Origin: Actinokineospora diospyrosa
GTDB lineage: Bacteria > Actinomycetota > Actinomycetes > Mycobacteriales > Pseudonocardiaceae
Reading direction: 5' to 3'
NCBI RefSeq assembly: GCF_024171925.1
Contig: NZ_JAMTCO010000016.1
Location: 170,982 to 234,981, forward strand
DNA: 64,000 nt
A program made the translations under genes and the position numbers. This document shows, one piece after another, positions 26,255 to 34,925 of the stretch (position 1 is its first letter; each line of letters begins with the position of its first letter). A model generated the notes under the pieces. The model was not told where the DNA came from, searched no databases, and worked only from the letters and a program-made list of their open reading frames with translations.

Positions 26255-27357
26255 GGGTCCTGGTCGAGGCCGACGGCGGGTCGCGGGGCAACCCGGGGCC
26301 CGCGGGCTACGGGGCCGTCGTGCGCGCCGCCGACTCCGGCGCGGTCCTCGCCGAGCGGGCCGAGGCGATCGGGGTGGCGACCAACAACGTCGCCGAGTAC
26401 CGCGGCCTGATCGCCGGTCTCGAGGCCGCCGCCGAGGTGGGCGCGGACGTGGTCGAGGTGGCGATGGACTCCAAGCTCGTCGTCGAGCAGATGTCCGGGC
26501 GCTGGCAGGTCAAGCACCCGTCGATGAAACCGCTGGCGCAGCGGGCCCGCGAGCTCGCCGCCGGGTTCGGGCACGTGACCTACACCTGGATCCCGCGCGA
26601 GCGCAACCAGCACGCCGACCGGCTGGCCAACCTGGCCATGGACGAAGTCAAGTCCCCCGCAGCCAAGTCCCCCGCAGCCCAGTCCCCGGCGGCCGAGCCC
26701 ACCCGCACCTCCCCGACCGCCTGGACCGGTGCCACCGGCGCGCCGACCAAGATCCTGTTGTTGCGGCACGGGCAAACCGCGATGTCGATCGACCGCCGCT
26801 ACTCCGGCCGCGGCGACGTCGTGCTCACCGACCTCGGCGCCACCCAGGTCGAGGCCGCCGCGCGCCGGATCGCCAAGCTCGACGGCGTCGACGCCGACAC
26901 CCCGATCATCGCCTCCCCGCTCACCCGCACCGCCCAGACCGCCGCCGCCGTCGCCGCCGCGACCGGGGGCACCGTGGCGACCCACGACGGGTTGCTGGAG
27001 ACCGACTTCGGCCGCTGGGAGGGCTTGACCTTCACCGAGGCCGCCGAGCGCGACCCGGACCTGCACCGGCGCTGGCTGTCCGACACCTCGGTGCCCGCCC
27101 CCGGCGGCGAGAGCTTCGACGTGGTGCACCGCAGGGTCAGCGCCGTGCGCGACGAGATCGTCGAGCGCCACGCGGGCACCACGGTGCTGGTGGTCAGCCA
27201 CGTCACGCCGATCAAGTCGCTGCTGCGCCTGGGATTGGCGGTCGGCCCGTCACTGCTGTTCCGGTTGCACCTGGACCTGGCCTCGCTGTCCATCGTGGAG
27301 TTCTACCCCGACGGCAACGCTTCAGTCCGGCTGATCAACGACATCTCGCATCTATAA
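26251..27357 (+). CDS. Bifunctional RNase H / acid phosphatase (CobC-type histidine phosphatase)
   Basis: 368 residues from GTG 26251. Residues 1-130 are a type I RNase H domain with acidic catalytic residues D8, E49, D73 and D123. A linker of repeated KSPAA/QSPAA units (about 134-150) leads to a histidine phosphatase domain starting LLRHGQT (catalytic H173), with SHVTPIKSLLRLGL near the end. The actinobacterial fusion (Rv2228c in M. tuberculosis) degrades RNA in RNA/DNA hybrids and has phosphatase activity, with alpha-ribazole phosphatase (cobalamin) proposed. It ends the cobC-Nif3-zinc ribbon operon. Confidence 0.93.
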   Translation: MRVLVEADGGSRGNPGPAGYGAVVRAADSGAVLAERAEAIGVATNNVAEYRGLIAGLEAAAEVGADVVEVAMDSKLVVEQMSGRWQVKHPSMKPLAQRARELAAGFGHVTYTWIPRERNQHADRLANLAMDEVKSPAAKSPAAQSPAAEPTRTSPTAWTGATGAPTKILLLRHGQTAMSIDRRYSGRGDVVLTDLGATQVEAAARRIAKLDGVDADTPIIASPLTRTAQTAAAVAAATGGTVATHDGLLETDFGRWEGLTFTEAAERDPDLHRRWLSDTSVPAPGGESFDVVHRRVSAVRDEIVERHAGTTVLVVSHVTPIKSLLRLGLAVGPSLLFRLHLDLASLSIVEFYPDGNASVRLINDISHL

Positions 27358-27494
27358 CACCCCTCCCGCCGCCCACCCCCTCTTGCCCGCCCGGCATCGT
27401 TCCCGGCTTGGCGGCGCCCGCGGCGGTTCTGGGGGTGGGTGCGTGGAGTGGTTCGCGGCAAGCGGTTCGCGGTGTGGCGGACCAGGTCTTGGAC

Positions 27495-28067
27495 TCAGCC
27501 GGTGAGCGGTACCGACGTCAGGTGCGGCGCGGGCGGGCGCCTGCGCCGCACGGTCTCGGTGAACCCGGTCAGCACCTCGCCGAGCGCCGCGGCGGCCAGC
27601 GGTCGCACGTGCGAGCCCTCGTGCTCGTCGGCGATCATCTGGTCGAGCACGAAGTGGCCCGCCAACACCTTGGTCGCCCCCATGGCGAACAGCAGCGGCC
27701 GCAGCACCCCGTCGATCGCCACCAGGTGCCCCTGGGTGCCGCCGGTCGCCAGCGGCAGCACAGCCTTGCCCGCCAGCGTGCCCGAGGGCAGCAGGTCCAG
27801 CAGCGACTTCACCAGTCCGCTGTAGGCGGCTCGGTACACCGGGCTGGCGACGATCAGCCCGTCGGCCGCGGCCACCGCGTCGACGGCGTCGATGATCGCC
27901 GGGTCCGCGGTGTCCTCGGCGAGCAGCGCCACCGTCGGCAGGTCGCGCACGCTGAGCACGCGCGTGCTCTCGCCGAGGCCGCGCAGTTCGTCCACGACGT
28001 GGCGCACGAGCACGCCCGCGCGCGCGGCCGGTGACGGGCTGCCGGAGATGATCAAGATCGAGCCCAC
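27495..28067 (-). CDS. NADPH-dependent FMN reductase (SsuE/MsuE-like)
   Basis: 190 residues, GTG 28067, preceded by AGGGGG. Flavodoxin-like fold: ISGSPSPAARAG is the FMN phosphate loop and SPVYRAAYSGLVKSLLDLLP the second FMN-binding segment; PLATGGTQGHLVAIDGVLRP matches SsuE-type reductases. These supply reduced FMN to monooxygenases that release sulfite from alkanesulfonates during sulfur starvation. The upstream cysteine-type leader peptide at 28112-28189 fits a sulfur-regulated role. No monooxygenase or sulfonate transporter is nearby, so the partner is unknown. Confidence 0.88.
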   Translation of the reverse strand: MGSILIISGSPSPAARAGVLVRHVVDELRGLGESTRVLSVRDLPTVALLAEDTADPAIIDAVDAVAAADGLIVASPVYRAAYSGLVKSLLDLLPSGTLAGKAVLPLATGGTQGHLVAIDGVLRPLLFAMGATKVLAGHFVLDQMIADEHEGSHVRPLAAAALGEVLTGFTETVRRRRPPAPHLTSVPLTG

Positions 28068-28111
28068 GGGGTCCCCCTGGTGGAAGTGGCGTTCGCTGCT
28101 GGCCGCTGGCG

Positions 28112-28189
28112 TCAGCCGCGACAGGCGCCGCCCGCGAGCAGCAGGAAGTCCACGTGCCTGCGCCGGGTGAGAACTCGGTCACCGGACAT
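28112..28189 (-). CDS. Short cysteine-type leader peptide upstream of the FMN reductase (25 aa)
   Basis: ATG 28187-28189 to TGA 28112-28114 encodes 25 residues with the core LTRRRHVDFLLL and a C-terminal Ala-Cys-Arg-Gly. The RRRHVD-L core plus late Cys is the pattern of the short leader peptides that precede sulfur assimilation genes in actinobacteria. The peptide ends 44 bases before the FMN reductase start. Ribosome stalling at the Cys codon when cysteine is scarce would be the expected control; this mechanism is inferred. The ribosome-binding site is weak. Confidence 0.7.
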   Translation of the reverse strand: MSGDRVLTRRRHVDFLLLAGGACRG

Positions 28190-28285
28190 GCCACGCAGTA
28201 GATCAGTCCAGGTAGAGGTGGCTCAACGGCGTCCACGCCATGGGACGTGCGGACCGGTTGGTGGACCCCCGTATCCTTGGCGCCG

Positions 28286-28678
28286 CGGGCGAGTCGACCG
28301 GGCGGCCGCGGCGGTGCGCACGCACCGACGAGGAAAGTCCGGACTCCGCAGGGCAGGGTGGTTGCTAACGGCAACCCGGGGTGACTCGCGGGACAGTGCC
28401 ACAGAAAACAAACCGCCCAGCCTCACAGCTGGGTAAGGGTGAAACGGTGGTGTAAGAGACCACCAGCACCCCGGGTGACCGGGGTGGCTAGGTAAACCCC
28501 ACCCGGAGCAAGGCCAAGAGGGGGTCGCGAGACCTCTGCGCAGACGCTCGAGGGCTGCCCGCCCGAGTCTGCGGGTAGGCCGCACGAGCCTGTCGGCAAC
28601 GGCAGGCCTAGATGGATGGTCGCCACTCGGGACGCGGGTCTCGGGTACAGGATCCGGCTTAAACGTCGGCTCGCCCGC
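28286..28678 (+). ncRNA. rnpB: RNase P RNA (bacterial type A)
   Basis: Universal blocks appear in order: GAGGAAAGTCCGGACTCC near 28330, CCACAGAAAACAAACCGCC near 28398, GGTAAACCCCACCCGGAGCA near 28490 with GGCCAAGAGG, and AGATGGATGGTCGCC near 28611. The 5' segment CGGGCGAG-CGAC pairs with the 3' segment GTCG-CTCGCCCG, forming helix P1 and setting the ends to within a few bases. It is the catalytic RNA that trims tRNA precursors. A TATCCT at 28272-28277 could be its -10 element; no clear -35 was found. Confidence 0.95.
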
Positions 28679-28680
28679 CC

Positions 28681-29042
28681 TGTACCCCAAATGGCCCCTA
28701 CACCGATTGGAGTAATCGCGCACGCGGCGCGCCGGGAATTTTCCTGTGAGATGCGTCACTCTGCGTGGTCGATGATCGCGCGTGCGGGTGAAACAGCCGC
28801 CGGACTAGGAAAATCGGGTGGTCGTGGGTCCTGACCGGCCCGCCCCGGATGATGATGGTGTGGTCAGATGGCAGCCGGACAGGACAGAGGAAGGCCACCA
28901 GGGTCAACGGAACGCAGCCTCCTAGCTACCGTTAGTAATGACAACGACGTGCCGATCGTGCTGTACTCGACTGGCACCGCACAGACCTGTCGCGCGGGAG
29001 CACGACGCCCCCGGCCCGCATCCGCGCACTTGGGAGATCGAG
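28681..29042. other. Intergenic region between rnpB and the T4SS-like operon
   Basis: About 360 bases with no convincing gene. The first part is relatively AT-rich (around GGGAATTTTCCTG at 28735) and may hold rnpB 3' processing sites or a promoter. GGGAG at 29032-29036 is the ribosome-binding site of the first operon gene. The short forward frames here lack family signals. Confidence 0.5.
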
Positions 29043-29330
29043 ATGACTACCCCGACCATTGCCGCCCTCATCGACCTCGCCCAGCAGCAACCACCGAAGA
29101 CCGACCTGGACACCAACGGCCTGCAGGGCTGGATCCTCAACAACATCGTCCCGCTGCTGCTGCTCGCCGTCGCGCTCCTGCTGCTCTGGTTGGGTGGCGG
29201 TAAGGGCGACAACGCCGGTGTGATGCGCAGGCTCGGCGGTGTGATCGTCGCGCTCGGCATCGTCGGTCTAGCCGTGACCAACGCCGGTGAGGGCATCGGC
29301 CGTTGGCTGGCCAGCCTGTTCACCGGCTGA
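29043..29330 (+). CDS. Small two-helix membrane protein, first gene of the T4SS-like operon
   Basis: 95 residues from ATG 29043 (GGGAG upstream). After a polar N-terminus come two hydrophobic helices: NIVPLLLLAVALLLLWLGG and, after a GKGDN turn, LGGVIVALGIVGLAV. A short cytosolic-sized protein with two helices ahead of PrgI- and VirB4-like genes is where type IV secretion loci of Gram-positive bacteria carry a pilin-like or TcpB-like component, so that is the likeliest role. Sequence alone does not prove it. It lies 19 bases before the next gene. Confidence 0.75.
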   Translation: MTTPTIAALIDLAQQQPPKTDLDTNGLQGWILNNIVPLLLLAVALLLLWLGGGKGDNAGVMRRLGGVIVALGIVGLAVTNAGEGIGRWLASLFTG

Positions 29331-29349
29331 CCAGGCGCGAGGAACTGAC

Positions 29350-29877
29350 GTGCGGATACGCACCGACGACGAGGTCTACCGGGTCGACGCCGTCTGGCTC
29401 GGCCCGCCCAAAGCCACTTTCCCGTTCCGCGCGCGCTACGTCGCGTGGGGGGTCGGCACCGTCGTCTTCCTGCTGGCGCTCACCGTGCTGCGCAACCTCG
29501 GTGTCGGCCTGTTCTGGTCCTTCGCCTGGGGCTTGGTGGCCACCATCGCGCTGACCATGCTCATCTGCTCGCGGATCAGCCACGAGCGCCCCCTCGCCGC
29601 CGTGCTCACGATGTGGGTCCGCGAGCTCAACTCCCCCCGCGAGACCACCACCGGCACCGGCGGCGCGGTCAGCGCGGGCGGGGTCAAGGTGCGCGCCGAG
29701 CTGCCCAGGCGCCGCCAGCGCGGGTCCGACAAGCAGCGCGCCAAGACCGCCAGGCGGGCCGAGGAGGCCCGGCGCCGCGCCAGGGCGGCGCGCTCGGCGA
29801 ACCCGCAGGCACCCCGAACGTCCGGTTATGCCAGGAGCACGAGGAACAGGGAGGCCAGCGGTGTTCGGACGCCGTAA
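29350..29877 (+). CDS. PrgI-like membrane protein of the T4SS-like operon
   Basis: 175 residues from GTG 29350. A short N-terminal part leads to two closely spaced helices (WGVGTVVFLLALTVL and LFWSFAWGLVATIALTMLI), then a cytosolic tail that becomes very Arg/Ala-rich and basic (KQRAKTARRAEEARRRARAA). Position directly before a VirB4-like ATPase, small size and twin helices match PrgI/VirB3-type proteins, which dock the ATPase to the membrane. The basic tail could contact nucleic acid or lipid heads. Its 3' end overlaps the ATPase gene by 17 bases. Confidence 0.7.
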   Translation: MRIRTDDEVYRVDAVWLGPPKATFPFRARYVAWGVGTVVFLLALTVLRNLGVGLFWSFAWGLVATIALTMLICSRISHERPLAAVLTMWVRELNSPRETTTGTGGAVSAGGVKVRAELPRRRQRGSDKQRAKTARRAEEARRRARAARSANPQAPRTSGYARSTRNREASGVRTP

Positions 29878-32788
29878 GCGCGAGCGGGACGCCCTCGCGC
29901 CCTATCCGGCGGGACATCCGCACGACCGCGCCCCGCAGCCCGGTCGCACCAGGCACAGCGCGCGCTACCAACAGGCCCAGGCGCCGCGCAAGGGCAAGCG
30001 CCTGCCCGGTGAGGCCGCCATCCCCGGCTACACCCCGGAGATCGCCGCGCGCACCATCGACGGGCACCTGCTGCGCACCGGCACCGACGTCTACGCCTGG
30101 TACCGCCTCGCCCCGCAGCGCTGGTCGTTCCGGTCCGACTCGCAGCGCCAGGACCTGGTCGCCGCGATCGCGGGCCAGTACGCCGAGCTCGCGGGCCGCT
30201 GGCTGCACCTGCGGGTCACCACCCGGCCCTACCCGATCCGGATGTGGGCCGAGGCGCACGTGCACAACGCGGTCAACCGGCTGCCGGACGTGCCGGGCGC
30301 GCTGAGCTTCGACGACTACCTCATCGGCGAGCAGCAGCAGCTCCTCGGCCGCTCCATGGCCGAGAAGGAGGTCTACCTCGGCGTCCAGGTGCAGACCCGC
30401 AACGTGGTCGACCGGGCCGTCGAGCGCGCGGCCCCGTTGCTGCGCAAGGTCTTCCCGGACGCCGTCGACGCCGAGCTGCTGGCCATCGAGAGCGAGGTCG
30501 AGCACCTCGACCAGGTCATCGGGTCCGCCGGTCTGGAGGGCCGCCCGGCCACCGCCGAGGAGATGTCCTGGCTGATGCACCGGTCCTGCTCGCTGGGGCT
30601 GCCCGCGCCGCGCAACATGCCCGCGGTGCCCGGGGCGGCCTGGGAGCCCGAGGACCTGGCGAGCTTCACCGACGCCGCCGACTTCCACCAGGACCCGTAC
30701 GCCCCGACGGTGACCGTGCGCGGCCGCACCGGCTCCAACGCGGGCGTCACCCGGCACGTCACCGTGCTGACCGTCGGCATGATGCACGGCCTGCAGATCC
30801 CCGAGATCGACGACCCGTGGGTGCAGCGCAGCGACCGGCTGCCCGCCTCGGTGGAGTGGTCGGCGCGGATCTACGTGCGCAAGCCGGAAGAGGTCTCCGG
30901 CGAGCTGCAGCGGCAGATGAACAAGGTCCGCTCGCAGGTCAAGCACTACACCGACGAGCACGAGCTGGAGCCGCCGCAGTCGTTGGCCAGGCAGGCGAGC
31001 CGGGTGCTGGAGATCGACGACGAGATGACCTCGGGCTTCACCGCGCTGGCCACCCGGGTCCGCTCGTGGTGGCGGCTCGCGGTGTCCGGCCCGACCGAGC
31101 GCGACGCGCTGCGGTTGGCCCAGCAGCTGCTCGACCTCTACAAGCCGAAGGTCGCCATCGAGCACCCCGAGGCCCAGTACGCGATGGCCCGCGAGTTCAT
31201 CCCGGGCGAACCGCTGGCCTCTAGTGCCTACCTGCGCCGCGGTTCCGTTGTCTGGGCCGCTTCCGCGGTTCCGACCGCGACCGCTGAAGTCGGTGACCGC
31301 CGCGGGATCCTGCTCGGTGAGACCTGCACGGCCACCCGCCGACCGGTCGCGTGGGACCCGTGGATGGCACAAGAGATCCGCGACGGGTCCGGGCTGACCG
31401 CGATGGTCGCCGGGCTCGGTGGCGGCAAGTCCTTCCTCGGTGGCGGCATCGTCTACAAGACGCTGCGGGCCGGGGCGCACTGGACAATCCTCGACCCGTC
31501 CGGCCCGCTCGCCCGGCTGTGCGACCTGCCCGAGCTGCGCCCCTACGCGCGGCCGATCAACCTGCTCAACGCCCAGGCGGGCATCCTCAACCCGTACCGG
31601 GTGGTGGCCGAGCCCAAGATCGACCACTTCCTCGACGAGGAGGACCCCGAGCGCGCCTGGCGCCGGGAGAAGGCGCTCGCCGCCGCGACCCGCCGCCGCC
31701 TGGTGCTCGACGTGCTCACCGGCCTGCTGCCCTACGAGGTGGCCCGGCTGCCGCAGAGCCGGATCGTGCTGCTGCGCGCGGTGCGGACCGTGGGCGGGCG
31801 CGCCGACGCCGACCCGAGCCTGGTGTTCGACGCGCTGCGCCGCGACGCCAGCGAGCACCACGAGCACGCCGTGGTCGTCGCCGACTTCCTCGACGAGATG
31901 CGGGAGCGGATGTCGCTGCTCATCCCCGAGCGCGGCGCCGACCCCTACGACGAGCAGCGCGACGACCGGATGACCGTGCTGACCATGGCCGGGCTGACCC
32001 TGCCCAAGGACGGCGTCGGCCGCGAGCACTGGACCGACGCGGAGTCCCTCGGCGTCGAGATGCTCAACCTGGCCGCCTGGCTCACCCAGCGCTCGATCTA
32101 CGACCGCCCCAAGGACATGCGCAAGGGCGTCTGGATCGACGAGGCGTTCTTCCTCTCCGAGGTGCCCACCGGCCGGGTGCTGATGAACCGCTTCGCCCGC
32201 GACTCCCGCAAGTGGAACGTGCGGGTGCTGCTGTCCTCGCAGATCCCGGCCGACTTCCTCAAGATCCAGGGCTTCGTGACCCTGCTCGACTCGGTGTTCA
32301 TCGGCAGGCTCGACGACGACCAGGCCCAGGCGGACGCGCTGCGGCTGCTCAAGGTCCCGGTCGGCGCGGGCTACGAGCAGGTGGTGGCCAGCCTCGGCCG
32401 CCGCCCCGGCGCGCACCGCGGCATGGTCGAGCGCGACACCGCGCCGCGCCAGTTCATCTTCGGCGACGGTGCCGGTGGGGTGGAGCGCATCCGCATCGAC
32501 CTCTCCGGCGAGCACCTCGACCACCTGCGCACCGTCATGGACACCACCCCGGACGCGCAGCGCGAGTCCACCCGCACCGCGGCCGCGCCCGAGATCCCGG
32601 CGCCCGCGCTGCCCAGCGAGTACGAGTTCGAGCCGCTCGACGGCACCGTCGCCACCGACGAGGAGTTCGAGCGGGCCGCGGAGTTCGAGCTCGGTCTCAC
32701 CGAGGAGGACTTCGTCGGTGAGCCGGTGCCCGGCGGCGGGGACGACCCGGACGGCGGGAAGAAGCGCGGCCGTGAGGACGCGGCATGA
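29861..32788 (+). CDS. VirB4-like conjugation/secretion ATPase
   Basis: 975 residues from GTG 29861, with GGGAGG at 29849-29854. N-terminal domain to about 450; the ATPase domain has Walker A GLGGGKS (518-524), Walker B GVWIDEAF with D760-E761, and the later SSQIPADFLKIQGF switch region typical of the VirB4/TraC family. It would power assembly or substrate movement in a type IV secretion-like machine at the membrane. It overlaps the PrgI-like gene and shares an ATGA with the next small ORF. The acidic C-terminal tail ends in GKKRGREDAA. No coupling protein is found nearby. Confidence 0.9.
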   Translation: MFGRRKRERDALAPYPAGHPHDRAPQPGRTRHSARYQQAQAPRKGKRLPGEAAIPGYTPEIAARTIDGHLLRTGTDVYAWYRLAPQRWSFRSDSQRQDLVAAIAGQYAELAGRWLHLRVTTRPYPIRMWAEAHVHNAVNRLPDVPGALSFDDYLIGEQQQLLGRSMAEKEVYLGVQVQTRNVVDRAVERAAPLLRKVFPDAVDAELLAIESEVEHLDQVIGSAGLEGRPATAEEMSWLMHRSCSLGLPAPRNMPAVPGAAWEPEDLASFTDAADFHQDPYAPTVTVRGRTGSNAGVTRHVTVLTVGMMHGLQIPEIDDPWVQRSDRLPASVEWSARIYVRKPEEVSGELQRQMNKVRSQVKHYTDEHELEPPQSLARQASRVLEIDDEMTSGFTALATRVRSWWRLAVSGPTERDALRLAQQLLDLYKPKVAIEHPEAQYAMAREFIPGEPLASSAYLRRGSVVWAASAVPTATAEVGDRRGILLGETCTATRRPVAWDPWMAQEIRDGSGLTAMVAGLGGGKSFLGGGIVYKTLRAGAHWTILDPSGPLARLCDLPELRPYARPINLLNAQAGILNPYRVVAEPKIDHFLDEEDPERAWRREKALAAATRRRLVLDVLTGLLPYEVARLPQSRIVLLRAVRTVGGRADADPSLVFDALRRDASEHHEHAVVVADFLDEMRERMSLLIPERGADPYDEQRDDRMTVLTMAGLTLPKDGVGREHWTDAESLGVEMLNLAAWLTQRSIYDRPKDMRKGVWIDEAFFLSEVPTGRVLMNRFARDSRKWNVRVLLSSQIPADFLKIQGFVTLLDSVFIGRLDDDQAQADALRLLKVPVGAGYEQVVASLGRRPGAHRGMVERDTAPRQFIFGDGAGGVERIRIDLSGEHLDHLRTVMDTTPDAQRESTRTAAAPEIPAPALPSEYEFEPLDGTVATDEEFERAAEFELGLTEEDFVGEPVPGGGDDPDGGKKRGREDAA

Positions 32789-32898
32789 ACCTCGGCGCGG
32801 ACCCTGTCCGCGACCGTGACCGGTTGGCTAAGTTGATCAAGCTAGTGGCACTCGTGTCTGGTAACCCGAGCCCGGCGAGGTTGGTGGACGTCACATGA
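32785..32898 (+). CDS. 37-aa ORF translationally coupled on both sides
   Basis: ATG 32785 lies inside the ATGA that ends the VirB4-like gene, and its TGA 32896-32898 lies inside the ATGA that starts the VirB6-like gene. The 37-residue product is amphipathic (a short basic/acidic N-terminus, then LAKLIKLVALVSG, then a polar tail). Four-base overlaps at both ends argue that ribosomes read through this ORF; it may be a real small subunit or only a coupling device. No known family. Confidence 0.55.
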   Translation: MNLGADPVRDRDRLAKLIKLVALVSGNPSPARLVDVT

Positions 32899-34922
32899 TC
32901 ACGCTCCTGGTGGTGGCCGCCGCCACGCTGCTGCTCGCGGCGCGGCGGCGGAGGAGACAACGCGGCGCGGCGCTGACCCGCCGCGGCTGGTCCATGCTCG
33001 CCGTCATCGGCGTGCTGAGCTTCCAGGCGGTGATCGGCAGCCCGGCGTTCGCGCAGGCCAACGACACCTGCGTGCCGAACCCGGAACGCCCGGGCGCGGG
33101 CATGGTCGGCGCGCTCGACCCGCCCCAGGGCAACGGTGAGGCCGACAGCGCCTACCTGGTCTACGGCTACGCGGGCATGGTCTGGCACGTTTACGACGAG
33201 TCCTGCGGCGGGATCGTGCCGACCGGTGTCTCCGACCCGGGTGCCACGATCGACAACTGGGCTGGCAACGAGCTGTTTAACATGGCGAAGAACATCGTTG
33301 GCGCCACCAACTCGCTGCACTACACGTTGATGACCGGCGGTGTCCTCGGCGGCCTCAACGAGCAGATCGGCAAGGCAGCAGACTCGGTCTTCAACAACAT
33401 CTACACCCAGCTGTTCAGCGTCTTCATGCTGCTGCTGGCGATCCTGCTGTTCCGTCAGATCTGGAAGGGCGACCTCGCCACGGTCAGCAAACGTGCCCTC
33501 TTCGCGTTCGCGGGCATGTGGTTGGCGGCGTCATCGGCGGTCCTAGTGGCCAACTACGACCGCATCGACGACGTCATCGTGCGCACCACCACCGGCATCC
33601 AAGGGGGTTTCGTCGACCCCGAAGAGGATCGGGTCGTCCGACATATCCTGCCGACCGACCTGCACAACAAGGTCGTCTACGAGAACTGGCTGCGCGGCGA
33701 GTTCGGCGACCCGCAATCCCCGCAGGCGCGCGACTACGGCCGCAAGCTGCTCGACGCGCAGGCGTGGACCCGCGACGACCTGGTGACCGGCCGCGACGCC
33801 GACAACGCCGCCGAGCAGGCCAAGAAGAACGAGTACAAGACGATCGCCACCCAACTCGGCCCGGCGACCGGCTACTTCAAGGGCACCGACGGCTCCCGCA
33901 CCGGCGCGGGCGTGCTGGCCCTGTTCCAGTCGATCGTGTACTCGCTGTTCCAGCTGTTCGCCAAGCTCGCCGTGCTGCTGGCCCAGCTGCTGCTGCGCAT
34001 CCTGGCGCTGGCCGCCCCGGTGATCGGCCTGGTCGCCCTGGTGCACCACGACATCCTGCGCAAGGTCGGCCGCGCGGTCGGCGCCGTCGTGCTCAACGTG
34101 CTGGTGCTGGCGATCCTGGCGGGCATCCACTTCAAGTTCCTCGAGCTGATCTTCTCCCCGGAGGCCAAGCTCTCGCTGCTGACCCAGATGCTGCTCGCGG
34201 CCATCGTGACCCTGGTGTTCTTCCTGGTCGGCCGCCCGGGCAGGCGGATGTGGCAGATGCTGGAGCTCTCGGTCGGAGCGGCGGGCGCATCGATGCCCGG
34301 CGCGGGGGCCGGGATCTTCTCCCGGTTCCGGCGCAACAAGCACCAGGGGCCGACCCCGCAGGACGACTTCTGGGAGCACGTGCGCGAGGGCGAGGCCGAG
34401 GAGAGCGCCGAGGCGGGCGCGCTGGCCCGCACCAGCGGCCGCAGGCCCCGGCCCGAGGCGAGCAACCCGGTCACCGTGCACGCCGAGCGGATGGACCTCC
34501 GCCGGACCCAGGCCGCCATCGGCGCGCCGCGGCCGAGCCTGGAGTCCGGGCGCGGCGAGGTCCAGGGCGAACTCGTGCTCAACAACCTGCCCGGGGCCGT
34601 CGGCGCGACCAGGTTGGCCATCGGCAGCGGCCGCGCCAGCCGGATGGTCGACACCTCACCGGTCGCCGACCGCGGGTGGGACCGCGGCGAGGACGCCGTG
34701 GTGATCCCGTCCATGGTGCCCAGCAGGCGCGGCGAGTTCGAGGCCCCGGTTGAGCCGCGGCCGACCCAGGCCCCCCGGGTCGCCGACGTCGAGATGGTCG
34801 CGGGCAGGCCGGTGCACGTGGTCTACCGGCCCTCGCGCGGGCTCGAGGTCGCCGACAACTCGCCGCCGCGCCGGATGCCGCTCAACGACGGCCCCCGCGA
34901 GACCGACGCGGTGGTGAGGTGA
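32895..34922 (+). CDS. VirB6-like polytopic membrane protein of the T4SS-like operon
   Basis: 675 residues. An N-terminal helix and Arg-rich stretch precede a signal-like segment ending SPAFAQA (49-55), then a periplasm-side part with paired Cys (DTCV, DESCGG), two helices at about 170-215, an outside loop, a cluster of hydrophobic helices at about 340-455, and a long polar, Arg/Pro-rich cytosolic tail of some 200 residues. Channel-forming VirB6/TrbL-type proteins have this multi-helix core with polar tails. The role as inner-membrane channel is inferred from topology and operon position. Confidence 0.75.
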   Translation: MITLLVVAAATLLLAARRRRRQRGAALTRRGWSMLAVIGVLSFQAVIGSPAFAQANDTCVPNPERPGAGMVGALDPPQGNGEADSAYLVYGYAGMVWHVYDESCGGIVPTGVSDPGATIDNWAGNELFNMAKNIVGATNSLHYTLMTGGVLGGLNEQIGKAADSVFNNIYTQLFSVFMLLLAILLFRQIWKGDLATVSKRALFAFAGMWLAASSAVLVANYDRIDDVIVRTTTGIQGGFVDPEEDRVVRHILPTDLHNKVVYENWLRGEFGDPQSPQARDYGRKLLDAQAWTRDDLVTGRDADNAAEQAKKNEYKTIATQLGPATGYFKGTDGSRTGAGVLALFQSIVYSLFQLFAKLAVLLAQLLLRILALAAPVIGLVALVHHDILRKVGRAVGAVVLNVLVLAILAGIHFKFLELIFSPEAKLSLLTQMLLAAIVTLVFFLVGRPGRRMWQMLELSVGAAGASMPGAGAGIFSRFRRNKHQGPTPQDDFWEHVREGEAEESAEAGALARTSGRRPRPEASNPVTVHAERMDLRRTQAAIGAPRPSLESGRGEVQGELVLNNLPGAVGATRLAIGSGRASRMVDTSPVADRGWDRGEDAVVIPSMVPSRRGEFEAPVEPRPTQAPRVADVEMVAGRPVHVVYRPSRGLEVADNSPPRRMPLNDGPRETDAVVR

Positions 34923-34925
34923 CCC

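Noticed and set aside
28681..29042. Short forward ORF starting at 28868
   Set aside because: It runs past the operon start in another frame, has no ribosome-binding site and no family resemblance.
29684..32524. Long minus-strand open frame across the VirB4-like gene
   Set aside because: Low-complexity His/Gly/Asp-rich translation opposite a gene with Walker A and B motifs; a codon-bias artefact.
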